Assembly (NCBI GenBank): GCA_005116745.1
Contig: SWDS01000004.1
Coordinates: forward strand, 1 to 39,335
Length of the DNA: 39,335 nucleotides
From: Nitrospira sp.
GTDB taxonomy: Bacteria > Nitrospirota > Nitrospiria > Nitrospirales > Nitrospiraceae
Direction of reading: 5' to 3'
Shown: positions 7,439 to 16,171 of the stretch, one piece after another
Numbering within the stretch: the stretch's first letter is position 1
Layout: each line of letters begins with the position of its first letter
Notes under the pieces: model-generated
Told to the model about the DNA's origin: nothing
The model's input: the letters and a program-made list of their open reading frames with translations, nothing else
The model's database searches: none
Translations under genes and position numbers: made by a program

Positions 7439-8854
7439 TCATGACCGGTTCGGCATGAAGAGATGTGTTGGTGATCCATCGAATGATTCAGCCGCTTCCA
7501 TGATGGTCTCGCTCAACGTCGGATGTGGATGGATCGAGGAAGCCACATCTTCTGCGACTGCACCCATCTCGACTGCTAGGACTCCTTCGGCGATCAACTC
7601 GCCTGCACCGACGCCGCAAATCCCCATGCCGAGGACGCGTCCGGAGTCCGCATCGAGTACGAGCTTGGTGAGGCCTTCGTTGCGGCCCAATGTCGTCGCG
7701 CGCCCCGAGGCTGCCCAAGGAAATCGCGCCACCTTCACAGCTTGTCCAGATCCATTGGCCGCTTCTTCTGTCAGTCCGCACCAGGCGATTTCAGGATCGG
7801 TAAAGATGACGGCTGGGATCGCCGTCGCATCGAGCGCTGCTGGTCGTCCGGCGATCACTCTGGCGGCGACCAGCCCTTCATGCGTGGCCTTGTGGGCGAG
7901 CATCGGCTCTCCCACTACATCGCCAATCGCGTAGATGGTCGGTTCGGTCGTGCGCATCTGCCGATCGACTTGCACGAAGCCGTTCGGTGCGATGGCAACT
8001 TTTGTGTGCTCGAGTCCAAGCTGGTCGCTATTGGGTCTTCGTCCTACGGCAACGAGCACGCGGTCGAACATCTCGGTGCTGGTTCCTTCAGAATCTACGA
8101 AGGTCACCGCCAGACCTTCCGTCACCGCATCCAGTGTTTTCACGGTGGTGTTGAGCTTGATGGCCTTGAAACGGCGTTGCATGCGCTGATGGAGCGGTCG
8201 CACGAGATCCGCATCGACGGCGTTCAACAGGCGCGGCAGCGCTTCGACCACTGTGACCTCGGAGCCGAGCGCCTGATAGACAGTGCCTAACTCGAGGCCG
8301 ATGTAGCCACCGCCGACGACCAGCAGGCGTCTGGGGACATCAGGCAACTGGAGTGCGCTCGTGGAATCCATGACGCGTAGATCGTCGAGCCTGAGCGCAG
8401 CCGGGATCACGGGCTTCGAGCCGCTCGCGAGAATCGCATGACCGAATGAGAGTTCGTGCGACCCGGCGGTGCCGGAGAGCTGTAAGGTCGTCGCATCCTT
8501 GAACATGGCCCGCGCATGGATGACCTCGACCTTCCGGCTACCTGCCAGGGTCCGCACGCCTTTCGTCAGTTTGCCGATGATCGCGTGCGCGCGGTTGCGA
8601 AATGCCTCCAGGTCCACCCGTGGCTTATCATAATGGATGCCCCAGGCAGCCGCTTCTTCAGCATCGGTGAGTAAGCGAGCGGCGTGAAGCAAGGCTTTGG
8701 AGGGAATACAACCGCGCAACAAGCAGGTCCCACCCAGTTGTGGATCCTCATCGATCAGCGCCGTGCGTAAGCCGAGATCTGCAGCCTGGAACGCGGCTGC
8801 ATAGCCGCCTGGACCGGCGCCGATCACCGCCACATCAACTCGAGAGGGAGCCAT
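7439..8854 (-). CDS. lpdA: Dihydrolipoyl dehydrogenase (E3)
   Basis: FAD-dependent disulfide oxidoreductase that re-oxidises dihydrolipoamide with NAD+ in the pyruvate dehydrogenase complex. N-terminal FAD fold VAVIGAGPGGYAAAFQAADLG; redox disulfide GGTCLLRGCIPSK; NAD fold LLVVGGGYIGLELG; second FAD motif TIYAIGDVVGEPMLAHKA; and the C-terminal catalytic HPHPTLSE. About 471 aa from the ATG at 8854, which matches family starts; an in-frame ATG at 8881 would add nine residues and neither has a strong Shine-Dalgarno. It lies 81 bp after the E2 gene and directly before the lipoate ligase gene. Confidence 0.95.
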   Translation of the reverse strand: MAPSRVDVAVIGAGPGGYAAAFQAADLGLRTALIDEDPQLGGTCLLRGCIPSKALLHAARLLTDAEEAAAWGIHYDKPRVDLEAFRNRAHAIIGKLTKGVRTLAGSRKVEVIHARAMFKDATTLQLSGTAGSHELSFGHAILASGSKPVIPAALRLDDLRVMDSTSALQLPDVPRRLLVVGGGYIGLELGTVYQALGSEVTVVEALPRLLNAVDADLVRPLHQRMQRRFKAIKLNTTVKTLDAVTEGLAVTFVDSEGTSTEMFDRVLVAVGRRPNSDQLGLEHTKVAIAPNGFVQVDRQMRTTEPTIYAIGDVVGEPMLAHKATHEGLVAARVIAGRPAALDATAIPAVIFTDPEIAWCGLTEEAANGSGQAVKVARFPWAASGRATTLGRNEGLTKLVLDADSGRVLGMGICGVGAGELIAEGVLAVEMGAVAEDVASSIHPHPTLSETIMEAAESFDGSPTHLFMPNRS

Positions 8855-8935
8855 CGAATCCCCGGCTACAATGTCAAACATGAATCGTTAGCTTGATAAC
8901 AGCGCGCTGCTTGTCGTGCCATTCCACCAAGCCTA

Positions 8936-10204
8936 TTAGAGCCCAAGAAACATGCCCTGGAAATCTTCCAGCACTTTGACGATCTCGTTGATAAAGCGTG
9001 CGCCGATCGTCCCGTCGACCAGCCGATGGTCATAGGCCACGCACAATTGCAGTACCCGGCGCGGCACGAACTGGCCTTCACGATACACTGGCGTCACCTG
9101 AGCCTTACCGACACCGAGAATGCCGACTTGAGGCGGATTGATGATCGGCAGGAACGGACCGGCACCGATCCCTCCCATGTTGCTGAGCGTGAACGTCGCT
9201 CCGCGCAGCTCTTCCAACTTGATTTCTCGTTTGCGGGTTCGCTCGGCGAGATCGGCCAGCTCCAGCGAAATTTGGAGAAGATCTTTCTGGTCCACCTGGT
9301 GAACGACCGGCACGATCAGTCCAGCCGGTGTGTCGACTGCCACGCCGACGTTGTAATAGTCCTTGTAAATCACCTCGCCGTTGGTGAGATCGAGGGTTGC
9401 GTTCAGCTGCGGGTATAGTTTGAGTGCATGGACGATCGCTTTCAGGAAGAGGCTGCTCAACGTCAGCGTGGCGCCTTTCTTTTTAAATTCAGGCGCATAC
9501 CGCTTATGCAGCGCCATGAGATCGGTGATGTCGGCATCCTGGAATTGATGAACGTGCGGGATGGTCGTCCAAGCTTGTATCATGTTCGCGGCGATCTTCC
9601 GACGGGTTGACGAGAGCGGCTCTCGCCGTTCAGACCCATAGGGGGTGGAAAAGATATTCCCGCCTACGCCCGGGGTGGTGCCGCGTGTGCTCCGTTCCCG
9701 CACGAAGACTTTCACGTCTTCAGCAGTGATTCGGCCACCGGCTTCCGATCCTTTGACCTGTGAAAGGTCCACGCCCAGTTCCCGTGCGAGCCGACGAACG
9801 GATGGAGGGGCTGGGATGGTTGTACCCGCTGACGGTGGACTGACCACGGCAGGTTTCTGCTCCACGACCGGTCGATCTGGTGCCGGCAGTGGCGTAGTCG
9901 GTCTGGTCTGTGGGACTGGCGCCAACTCCGGCTTCCCCAGCGCCGAGGTCGCAGCCTTCTGCGCCTCACCCTCAGCTTCGTTCAGCTCGATGATCGCCTG
10001 TCCGACCTTCACGTGATCGCCTTGGCGAACGAGGAGGCGGGCAACAGTTCCTCCGGTGGGCGCCGGCACGGGCACGGTGGCTTTTTCGGTCTCCAGCTCG
10101 ATGAGCGATTGTCCCTCGCTCACCTGATCGCCCTCGCGCACCAGCAGTTGGACAACGTCGCCGCCTTCGATACCTTCCGCAAGAAATGGGAGCTCGACTT
10201 TCAT
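8936..10204 (-). CDS. aceF: Pyruvate dehydrogenase E2, dihydrolipoamide acetyltransferase
   Basis: Transfers the acetyl group from E1 to CoA. Domains in order: one lipoyl domain (about 1-75) with the lipoylated lysine at residue 41 in ETEKATV; a proline/alanine-rich linker; a peripheral subunit-binding domain (SVRRLARELGVDLSQVKGS, GGRITAEDV, about 133-170); and a catalytic domain with the active-site motif AYDHRLVDG near the C-terminus. At 422 aa with a single lipoyl domain it is shorter than the three-lipoyl enterobacterial E2. AGGA eight bases before the ATG supports the start. It follows aceE by 35 bp. Confidence 0.95.
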   Translation of the reverse strand: MKVELPFLAEGIEGGDVVQLLVREGDQVSEGQSLIELETEKATVPVPAPTGGTVARLLVRQGDHVKVGQAIIELNEAEGEAQKAATSALGKPELAPVPQTRPTTPLPAPDRPVVEQKPAVVSPPSAGTTIPAPPSVRRLARELGVDLSQVKGSEAGGRITAEDVKVFVRERSTRGTTPGVGGNIFSTPYGSERREPLSSTRRKIAANMIQAWTTIPHVHQFQDADITDLMALHKRYAPEFKKKGATLTLSSLFLKAIVHALKLYPQLNATLDLTNGEVIYKDYYNVGVAVDTPAGLIVPVVHQVDQKDLLQISLELADLAERTRKREIKLEELRGATFTLSNMGGIGAGPFLPIINPPQVGILGVGKAQVTPVYREGQFVPRRVLQLCVAYDHRLVDGTIGARFINEIVKVLEDFQGMFLGL

Positions 10205-10239
10205 GTCATATTCCTAACATGATGAATAGCCGGTCTCGG

Positions 10240-12891
10240 TCACCGGTGCCAAGGGGCCTCTCCATCGGTCGAAACCTCGAGATCACGCGCAGCCTGCGTG
10301 ACCAGGTTCGCCGCCACGGCTCCCTGACGACATAGCGTATAGAGCGTTGCCACGACCAGATGTTCGGCGTCAACTTCGAAGAAGCGCCGTAACGCCTTGC
10401 GGGTATCGCTCCGGCCAAAACCGTCCGTTCCTAAAGCGAGTAACCCGCCGGGAATCCAGGGCGCAATCTGCTGCGGAACCAGGCGCACATAGTCGCTGAC
10501 GGCTACGCAAGGGCCATCGAACTCCCCAACGGTCCGCTGCAGGAAACTTGTACGAGGTGCTGATTCTGGGTGCAGCAGATTCCAGCGCTCGGCCTCGAGC
10601 GTGCTCATCCGCAGCCGCTTGTAGCTCGTCACGCTCCACACATCGGAGGCCACTCCGTAGCGCAAGAGCAGATCCTGTGCGCGCACCGCTTCGTTCACCA
10701 ACGGACCGCTTGCGAGGAGATGTGCGCGGTGCTTGGCTCGTTCCGGTGCGGATCGGAATCGATACAGACCTTCTCGGATACCTTCCTCCACATTCGGCGG
10801 CATAGCCGGCATCGGGTAGGATTCGTTGTAGAGCGTGATGTAATAGGACAAGTTTTCCTGATCATGGTACATCCTCTGTAGTCCATCCTGGAGAATGACC
10901 GCCAGCTCAAACATGAAGGCCGGATCGTATGCTGCAATCGTCGGATAGGCGGCGGCAAACAGGTGGCTCTGTCCGTCCTGATGCTGCAGGCCCTCTCCTT
11001 CCAGCGTCGTACGCCCCGCGGTGGCGCCCAGCAGAAAGCCGCGCGTGCGCATGTCGCAGGCGGCCCAGATCAAATCGCCGATCCGTTGAAACCCAAACAT
11101 CGAGTAGAAGATGTAGAACGGAATCATGTTGACGCCGTGTGTTGCGTAGGCGGTGCCAGCAGCAATGTACGAAGACATGGCACCCGCTTCCGTAATACCT
11201 TCCTCAAGAATCTGGCCGTGTTTCGCCTCGAAGTAGTACAGAAGGGAACTCTTGTCCACCGGTTCATACAGCTGGCCGGCGTGCGAGTAGATGCCGTATT
11301 GCCGGAAGAGCGCCTCAAGTCCAAAGGTGCGCGCTTCGTCGGGAATGATCGGTACGAGATATTTCCCGAATTCCTTCATGCCGAGCAGGCGACTCAGCAT
11401 TCGGGCGAACCCCATTGTGGTGGAGACCGAACGCTCCCCCGACCCTTCGAGAAACTCCTTAAACTGGTCGAGCGCCGGTGTCTCGAGCGATTCGACGTTG
11501 ACGCGCCGCTCCGGGATGGGACCGCCCATCGCTTTGACACGCTCGGCAAGGTATGCCGCCTCGGGACTGTCGGCTGGCGGCCGGTAGAACGGGGTCGACG
11601 TCAGTTGCTCATCCGGCACCGGCACGCTGAACCTTGTGCGGAACTCGCGCAGCTCCTGTTCGTTCATCTTCTTCTGCTGATGCGAGACGTTGCGACCTTC
11701 GCCGGCCTCGCCGAGGCCATAGCCTTTGATTGTCTTAGCCAGGATCACAGTGGGTTGTCCCTCGTGCTCCACGGCGGCCTTGTAGGCGGCGTAGAGTTTT
11801 CGCGGATCGTGGCCGCCCCGCAGCATCTTGTGGATCTGCTCGTCGGAATAGCTCTCCACCAGCTTGAGCAGTCGCGGATCAGCACCGAAGAAATGCTGTC
11901 GTGTGAAGGTGCCGCCTTCCACCACATACTTTTGATACCAGCCATCCACGACCTCGCCCATCCGCTTGACCAGCAGGCCTTCGTTGTCCTTTGCCAGCAG
12001 CGGGTCCCAGTCGCTGCCCCAGATGACCTTGATGACATGCCATCCGGCGCCGAGGAAGATGGCTTCCAGCTCTTGGATGATTTTGCCGTTACCGCGTACG
12101 GGACCGTCTAGACGTTGAAGATTACAGTTGACGACCCAGATGAGATTGTCGAGCCGTTCGCGGGAGGCGAGTGAGAGGGCGCCGAGACTTTCCGGTTCAT
12201 CGGTTTCGCCGTCGCCGACGAAGGCCCACACCCGTTGTTGGCTCGTGTCCTTGATGCCGCGGTCCTGCAGGTAACGGTTAAAGCGCGCCTGATAGATCGA
12301 CAGGATCGGTCCTAGGCCCATCGAGACCGTGGGAAATTCCCAGTAGTCGGGGAGCAGCCAGGGGTGTGGATAGGACGACAAACCCCGTCCGTCGGGGGCC
12401 AGTTCGGCACGGAAGTGGTGGAGCGCTTCCTCCGGGAGACGTCCCTCGACGAACCCGCGGGCGTAGATCCCCGGCGCGGCGTGACCTTGAAAATAGACAT
12501 GGTCACCGCCTTGCGGTCCCTCTTTGCCGCGTAAAAAATGATGCAGAGCCACTTCATAGAGGGTGGCTGCCGAAGCAAAGGTCGAAATATGCCCGCCGAT
12601 GCCAGGACGCTCTTGGTTCGCCTTGACGACCATCGCCATGGCATTCCAGCGGACCAGGCTGCGGATTCGGCGTTCTAGTTCGAGGTTGCCTGGGTAGGGC
12701 GGTTGTCGAGAGGTGGGAATTGTGTTGACGTACGGAGTGTTGACCGATTGGGCGACCTGAGCACCGCGTTCGTCCAGTCGATCCCGAAGCCGTTCGAACA
12801 GATACGTTGCCCGCTTGATGCCGTGTTGCTCAAGTACGTACTCGAGGGAGTCGAGCCATTCGCGCGTTTCCTGTGGATCGGTGTCGCTCAT
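10240..12891 (-). CDS. aceE: Pyruvate dehydrogenase E1, homodimeric type
   Basis: Thiamine-diphosphate enzyme that decarboxylates pyruvate and acetylates E2. The 883-aa length and single-chain layout are those of the AceE type, not the alpha/beta type. ThDP/Mg motif FVGDGETDEPE...VVNCN; other AceE landmarks are HVYFQGHAAPGIYARGF, GQILEEGITEAGAMSSY and GRTTLEGEGLQHQDGQSH. The start is the ATG at 12891 with GAGGA seven bases upstream; the frame is open for 69 more codons upstream but those read as non-coding. First gene of the operon aceE - E2 - lpd - lipoate ligase - small ORF, which therefore encodes the complete complex plus its lipoylation enzyme. Confidence 0.96.
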   Translation of the reverse strand: MSDTDPQETREWLDSLEYVLEQHGIKRATYLFERLRDRLDERGAQVAQSVNTPYVNTIPTSRQPPYPGNLELERRIRSLVRWNAMAMVVKANQERPGIGGHISTFASAATLYEVALHHFLRGKEGPQGGDHVYFQGHAAPGIYARGFVEGRLPEEALHHFRAELAPDGRGLSSYPHPWLLPDYWEFPTVSMGLGPILSIYQARFNRYLQDRGIKDTSQQRVWAFVGDGETDEPESLGALSLASRERLDNLIWVVNCNLQRLDGPVRGNGKIIQELEAIFLGAGWHVIKVIWGSDWDPLLAKDNEGLLVKRMGEVVDGWYQKYVVEGGTFTRQHFFGADPRLLKLVESYSDEQIHKMLRGGHDPRKLYAAYKAAVEHEGQPTVILAKTIKGYGLGEAGEGRNVSHQQKKMNEQELREFRTRFSVPVPDEQLTSTPFYRPPADSPEAAYLAERVKAMGGPIPERRVNVESLETPALDQFKEFLEGSGERSVSTTMGFARMLSRLLGMKEFGKYLVPIIPDEARTFGLEALFRQYGIYSHAGQLYEPVDKSSLLYYFEAKHGQILEEGITEAGAMSSYIAAGTAYATHGVNMIPFYIFYSMFGFQRIGDLIWAACDMRTRGFLLGATAGRTTLEGEGLQHQDGQSHLFAAAYPTIAAYDPAFMFELAVILQDGLQRMYHDQENLSYYITLYNESYPMPAMPPNVEEGIREGLYRFRSAPERAKHRAHLLASGPLVNEAVRAQDLLLRYGVASDVWSVTSYKRLRMSTLEAERWNLLHPESAPRTSFLQRTVGEFDGPCVAVSDYVRLVPQQIAPWIPGGLLALGTDGFGRSDTRKALRRFFEVDAEHLVVATLYTLCRQGAVAANLVTQAARDLEVSTDGEAPWHR

Positions 12892-13144
12892 GCAGGGTCC
12901 TCGGGAGATTCGTCTTTCACATCCTACCTTATTTTGAGCTCGTGAGTCGCTTGTTGCCTTTGACCTGTGCCTCAACACCAGCGGTTGCCGGTGGGGCATG
13001 TGCGCGTCTTTCGTTTGCATTCGTCCTAGTCGCAGGTCGCAGATAGAGATATATTCGCACGAGGAAACGGGCAGACCGAACAGGCTTGCCTCGCTCATTC
13101 TGATGGAGGTATTATCTAGAGTCTTACCTCATTAAGGAGGTGCC
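12892..13144 (+). promoter_or_regulatory. Divergent promoter region aceE / CBS gene
   Basis: A 253-bp interval between two divergent genes that must hold both promoters. A very strong ribosome binding site (AAGGAGGTG) ends it on the plus side. I see no convincing dyad or coding signal in it. Confidence 0.5.
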
Positions 13145-13915
13145 ATGACTACGACGCGCACCATTCCCAAATCGACACGGATTTCCCTCGACCGCAGCAT
13201 TGAACGGATGCGAAAGCAGTTGGCTGAACTGGCCCAGTTTTTGGGCAAGGGGACGCCGACTCGCAGTCTGGAGGAATTTGATCTGGAAACTGAACGGTTG
13301 ATCGGCGATCTACTAGGGCAGGCCTCCGACATGCTGCATGCGTATGAATACGCCGAACTGGGCGAGGCCGGCGGGTTGGTGAATATGACGGACGAGGCGC
13401 CGGAAGGCACCGGCATGGACAGCCATCGGCAGAGTCTCTTGCAACGGTATCGGGTGTTGGAAAGCTGCGTGTCGGAGCTCGAAGCGCGTCGGGCCGCCGA
13501 GCCGAAACAGAAGAAAGTTGGGCGGACTCTCATCGGGCCACAGATCGCAGAGCATATGTCGGCGGAAGTCCGGAGTCTCTCACAGGAGGCCACTCTGCGC
13601 GAAGCGGGGCAGCTCATGCAGAAGTGGAAGCTCGGCTCACTCCTCCTGACCGACAACCAGTCCTATGTCGGCTTCATCACGGATTCGACGCTGGCGCGTG
13701 AGGTGGTGGCCAACGGGGTGAATCCCAACACTACTCCTGTCAAGACGTGCATGCGCAAGCCGGTCGTGGCCATCGAAGGTGATCGTCCGATCATTGATGC
13801 CGTGCGCATGATGAAAGACCAAGCAACCCGGCATCTGGCCGTGACGCAGGACGGCCAAATTATCGGCGTGATTTCCGTCTCCAATATTCTCCGCTATTAT
13901 TCAGGTGTGGTCTAA
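13145..13915 (+). CDS. CBS-domain pair protein
   Basis: A 256-aa cytoplasmic protein. Residues about 15-120 are helical and unrecognised. Residues about 135-255 form a tandem CBS (Bateman) module: AEHMSAEVRSLSQEATLREAGQLM with GSLLLTDNQSYVGFITDSTL, then TCMRKPVVAIEGDRPIIDAVRMM with HLAVTQDGQIIGVISVSNIL. Bateman modules commonly sense adenine nucleotides or related ligands. AAGGAGGTGCC directly precedes the ATG. It is transcribed away from aceE and is followed after 31 bp by a zinc-ribbon protein, so the two probably act together. Sensing energy charge near the pyruvate dehydrogenase operon is an attractive but unproven reading. Confidence 0.9.
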   Translation: MTTTRTIPKSTRISLDRSIERMRKQLAELAQFLGKGTPTRSLEEFDLETERLIGDLLGQASDMLHAYEYAELGEAGGLVNMTDEAPEGTGMDSHRQSLLQRYRVLESCVSELEARRAAEPKQKKVGRTLIGPQIAEHMSAEVRSLSQEATLREAGQLMQKWKLGSLLLTDNQSYVGFITDSTLAREVVANGVNPNTTPVKTCMRKPVVAIEGDRPIIDAVRMMKDQATRHLAVTQDGQIIGVISVSNILRYYSGVV

Positions 13916-13946
13916 CCAGCTTCACGTCAATCGGGGAGGTGCAATG

Positions 13947-14306
13947 ATGGGACCGACCAAAGTGATCGTGAACGGCAGTGGCTTGTACGAGGCAGTGTCC
14001 GGCAAACTGATCAAAGACGGTTTCACGAGTCGTGGCGAGCTAGAGGACTACGTGAACCATCATTACCTCGTCTTGCCCGTGATCGACAATGCAGGCAAAT
14101 CATGGCTGCTTTACGGGAAACCGGTGTACTGTCTACACGGAGTGCAATACGAAACGGTGAATGATCAGAAAGTTCACCTCACCCGGTGTCCGGATTGTGG
14201 CGGCATGGGTATCCGTTCCGACGAATTCACGGTGGAGTCAGATTGCATCCGGTGCACGGCCTGCGGACACGAGTTTGATCCTCGGTTAGAAATGATGGAG
14301 ACGTAG
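13947..14306 (+). CDS. Zinc-ribbon protein of unknown function
   Basis: A protein of about 119 aa. Residues 1-75 form an unrecognised domain (GPTKVIVNGSGLYEAVSG, ELEDYVNHHYLVLPVIDN). The C-terminal 40 residues contain two Cys-x2-Cys knuckles, CPDCGG and CTACGHEFD, about 23 residues apart, which should bind zinc. GGAGG is four bases before ATG 13944 and seven before ATG 13947; the second is preferred. It lies in one transcript with the CBS gene. No family is recognised. Confidence 0.78.
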   Translation: MGPTKVIVNGSGLYEAVSGKLIKDGFTSRGELEDYVNHHYLVLPVIDNAGKSWLLYGKPVYCLHGVQYETVNDQKVHLTRCPDCGGMGIRSDEFTVESDCIRCTACGHEFDPRLEMMET

Positions 14307-14315
14307 GAAGGGATA

Positions 14316-14342
14316 GCTTGGTCAAAACCTCTGTGACCGAGC
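14316..14342. terminator. Hairpin between convergent genes
   Basis: GCTTGGTCA (14316-14324) pairs with TGACCGAGC (14334-14342), with one G-T wobble and a 9-base loop. Its place ten bases after the zinc-ribbon stop and 23 bases before the opposing methyltransferase stop suggests a bidirectional terminator. Confidence 0.5.
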
Positions 14343-14365
14343 CGTGCACCTAGAATAACTGGCTC

Positions 14366-14995
14366 CTACCGCTCTGCCTTCGCGAAAATCTGGAAGTGCT
14401 GGCTGTCGACGACATCGTAATCGTTCAGAAGCTGATAGCCGGCGGCTTCCATTTCGCGTCGGACCTCTTCTTTCGGGGTTCTGTACCCAAACATATCGGA
14501 AAAGAACCCTCGAGGATGAAAATCGAGAATCGCGACGCGACCGCCCGGTCGTAGCGATGAGGCGAGGGACCGAAAATAGCCCACTCGATCGTTTATGTCA
14601 TGATAGCCATCGCAACTGAATACCAGGTCGACCGGCTCCGGAAGTCTTGGATTGTGTGGCTCGGCCCGGACCGGTCGGACATTCGGGGTCCCTCGGGAAA
14701 CCATTTCCTTGATGATCATGTTGATCGAGCTCTCCTTGATATCAACGGCATAGACCGTTCCTCTGGCCCCGACCGCCTTAGCCAGGTGCCAGGTAAAGTA
14801 GCCTCCGCCGGCACCCAAGTCTGCCACCCGAGCTCCCCGCGCGAGGGACAGTTTTTCAACGACCCCTTGTGGTTTCTGCCATACATCCCGTGAGGGGTCG
14901 CTCAGGTCTTGATAGTTCCATTGGGCGCAACCGGTGAGCACTAGGATAACAATCAAGAGTACGTTGATCTGTGCAGGCAGGAGTTTGTGGATCAC
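14366..14995 (-). CDS. SAM-dependent methyltransferase with lipoprotein signal
   Basis: Class I methyltransferase fold: SAM motif I VADLGAGGGYFTWHLAKAVG, acidic motif II GTVYAVDIKESSI, and post-motif LRPGGRVAILDFHPRGFF. Starting at the GTG 14995, preceded by AGGAAGG, the protein (about 209 aa) begins with a short basic region and a hydrophobic stretch INVLLIVILVLTGC, a good lipobox, so it would be exported and lipid-anchored. An ATG start at 15130 would add 45 unstructured residues and has no ribosome binding site. An exported methyltransferase is odd because SAM is cytoplasmic; such proteins do occur in databases but their substrates are unknown. A decayed copy of its 3' end is present near 4.6 kb. 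Confidence 0.85.
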   Translation of the reverse strand: MIHKLLPAQINVLLIVILVLTGCAQWNYQDLSDPSRDVWQKPQGVVEKLSLARGARVADLGAGGGYFTWHLAKAVGARGTVYAVDIKESSINMIIKEMVSRGTPNVRPVRAEPHNPRLPEPVDLVFSCDGYHDINDRVGYFRSLASSLRPGGRVAILDFHPRGFFSDMFGYRTPKEEVRREMEAAGYQLLNDYDVVDSQHFQIFAKAER

Positions 14996-15246
14996 GGCAC
15001 CTTCCTTTCCTAAGACTGCGACCAAGTGTCGGCTACATCGATGATCGGTGTCCCGACGAACGTAATGCTGTCTCATCTCAATTGTCCTTCGAACCTTGCC
15101 ATATATTGATTGCCGCGGCAAGACGCTCATTCGTGTTCACACGGAAATGCCTTCAATCATGGACAAGTTCTGAAACTCACGTCTGTGCAACGTGGCTGTG
15201 GCATGGCAATGTCCCGCTATTCCAGGCTGCGACTGCCGCACATGCA

Positions 15247-15265
15247 ATTACAACGCACTTGTAAT
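15247..15265. promoter_or_regulatory. Perfect hyphenated dyad upstream of the DUF6502 gene
   Basis: ATTACAA, five bases (CGCAC), TTGTAAT: a perfect 19-bp operator-like dyad about 55 bases before the DUF6502 start codon. The rest of the 14996-15318 interval has no coding signal. The dyad could bind a dimeric regulator, possibly the DUF6502 protein itself; the binding protein is not known. Confidence 0.45.
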
Positions 15266-15318
15266 GAGAACCTAAGGAGGTTGTATACTCCCCCCTTAAA
15301 TTAAGGCTCAGTCTCAAT

Positions 15319-16143
15319 ATGGCTCAGTCCAAGCACGGACAAGCACTTTCTAGCGCCACCCTCCAGCTTCTTCGACCGTTGGTGCGGATTCTTCTTCGGA
15401 ACAATGTGTCCCATCGGACGTTCGCCGAGCTGGCCAAGCAGGTCTACGTGGAGGTTGCAAACGCTGAGTTTGGAATTCATGGTAAGAAGCAGACGGTGTC
15501 GCGGATCGCGATCCTCAGTGGATTGACGCGCAAGGAAGTGCAACGGATCTTGACGCTCCCGCCTCATTCTCGATCCATTATAAATGAAGAGTACCATCGA
15601 GCTTCACGAGTGATCACCGGCTGGATCCGGGACTCCGATTTCGGAGATGGAAAGGGCCATCCTCGACCACTTCGAATGGAGGGGCGGGGAGCTTCATTCA
15701 GTGTGTTGGTGAAACGCTACAGTGGAGACATCCCGGTGAGGGCCTTGTTGGATGAGTTGTTACGGGTCGGTGCGGTGAAGCAATTGAAAGATGGGCGAAT
15801 TTGTCTGCTCTCTCGCGGCTACGTTCCTCAGAAAGGTTCGGCTGAAAAATTGCAGGTACTTGGAGCCGATACTGCTGATCTTATTTCAACCATCGATCAT
15901 AACGTCCATCTGAAGCCGTCGAAGCCTCGGTTCCAACGCAAGGTCATGTATGACAACGTCTCGTTAGAGACCGCGAAGGAATTTCGCACGCTGGCGTCTG
16001 CAGAAGGACAGGAACTCTTAGAGAAGTTCGATCGGTGGCTCTCTCATCGGGATCGTGATATGAACCCAGCATCAAAGGGGAGCGGTCGCGTGCGCGTGGG
16101 GCTAGGGATCTATCATTTTGAAGAACAAGAACGATCTGACTGA
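15319..16143 (+). CDS. DUF6502 family protein
   Basis: A 274-aa cytoplasmic protein. The N-terminus LQLLRPLVRILLRNNVSHRTFAELAKQVYVEVA and the following helix-turn-helix-like segment KKQTVSRIAILSGLTRKEVQRIL are characteristic of DUF6502. A winged-helix-like part follows (ALLDELLRVGAVKQLKDGRICLLSRGYVP). The build suggests a DNA-binding regulator, but this is not established. It is 28 bp upstream of a DUF5666 lipoprotein gene, a pairing I recall as recurrent. The dyad at 15247-15265 may be its own control site. Confidence 0.85.
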   Translation: MAQSKHGQALSSATLQLLRPLVRILLRNNVSHRTFAELAKQVYVEVANAEFGIHGKKQTVSRIAILSGLTRKEVQRILTLPPHSRSIINEEYHRASRVITGWIRDSDFGDGKGHPRPLRMEGRGASFSVLVKRYSGDIPVRALLDELLRVGAVKQLKDGRICLLSRGYVPQKGSAEKLQVLGADTADLISTIDHNVHLKPSKPRFQRKVMYDNVSLETAKEFRTLASAEGQELLEKFDRWLSHRDRDMNPASKGSGRVRVGLGIYHFEEQERSD

Positions 16144-16171
16144 TTTCAGCCTGAATAAATCCCTCGTCATA

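Noticed and set aside
10963-12111. 382-codon plus-strand open frame
   Set aside because: Lies entirely antisense to aceE, has no ribosome binding site and a His/Leu/Val-rich composition typical of a shadow of a GC-rich gene.
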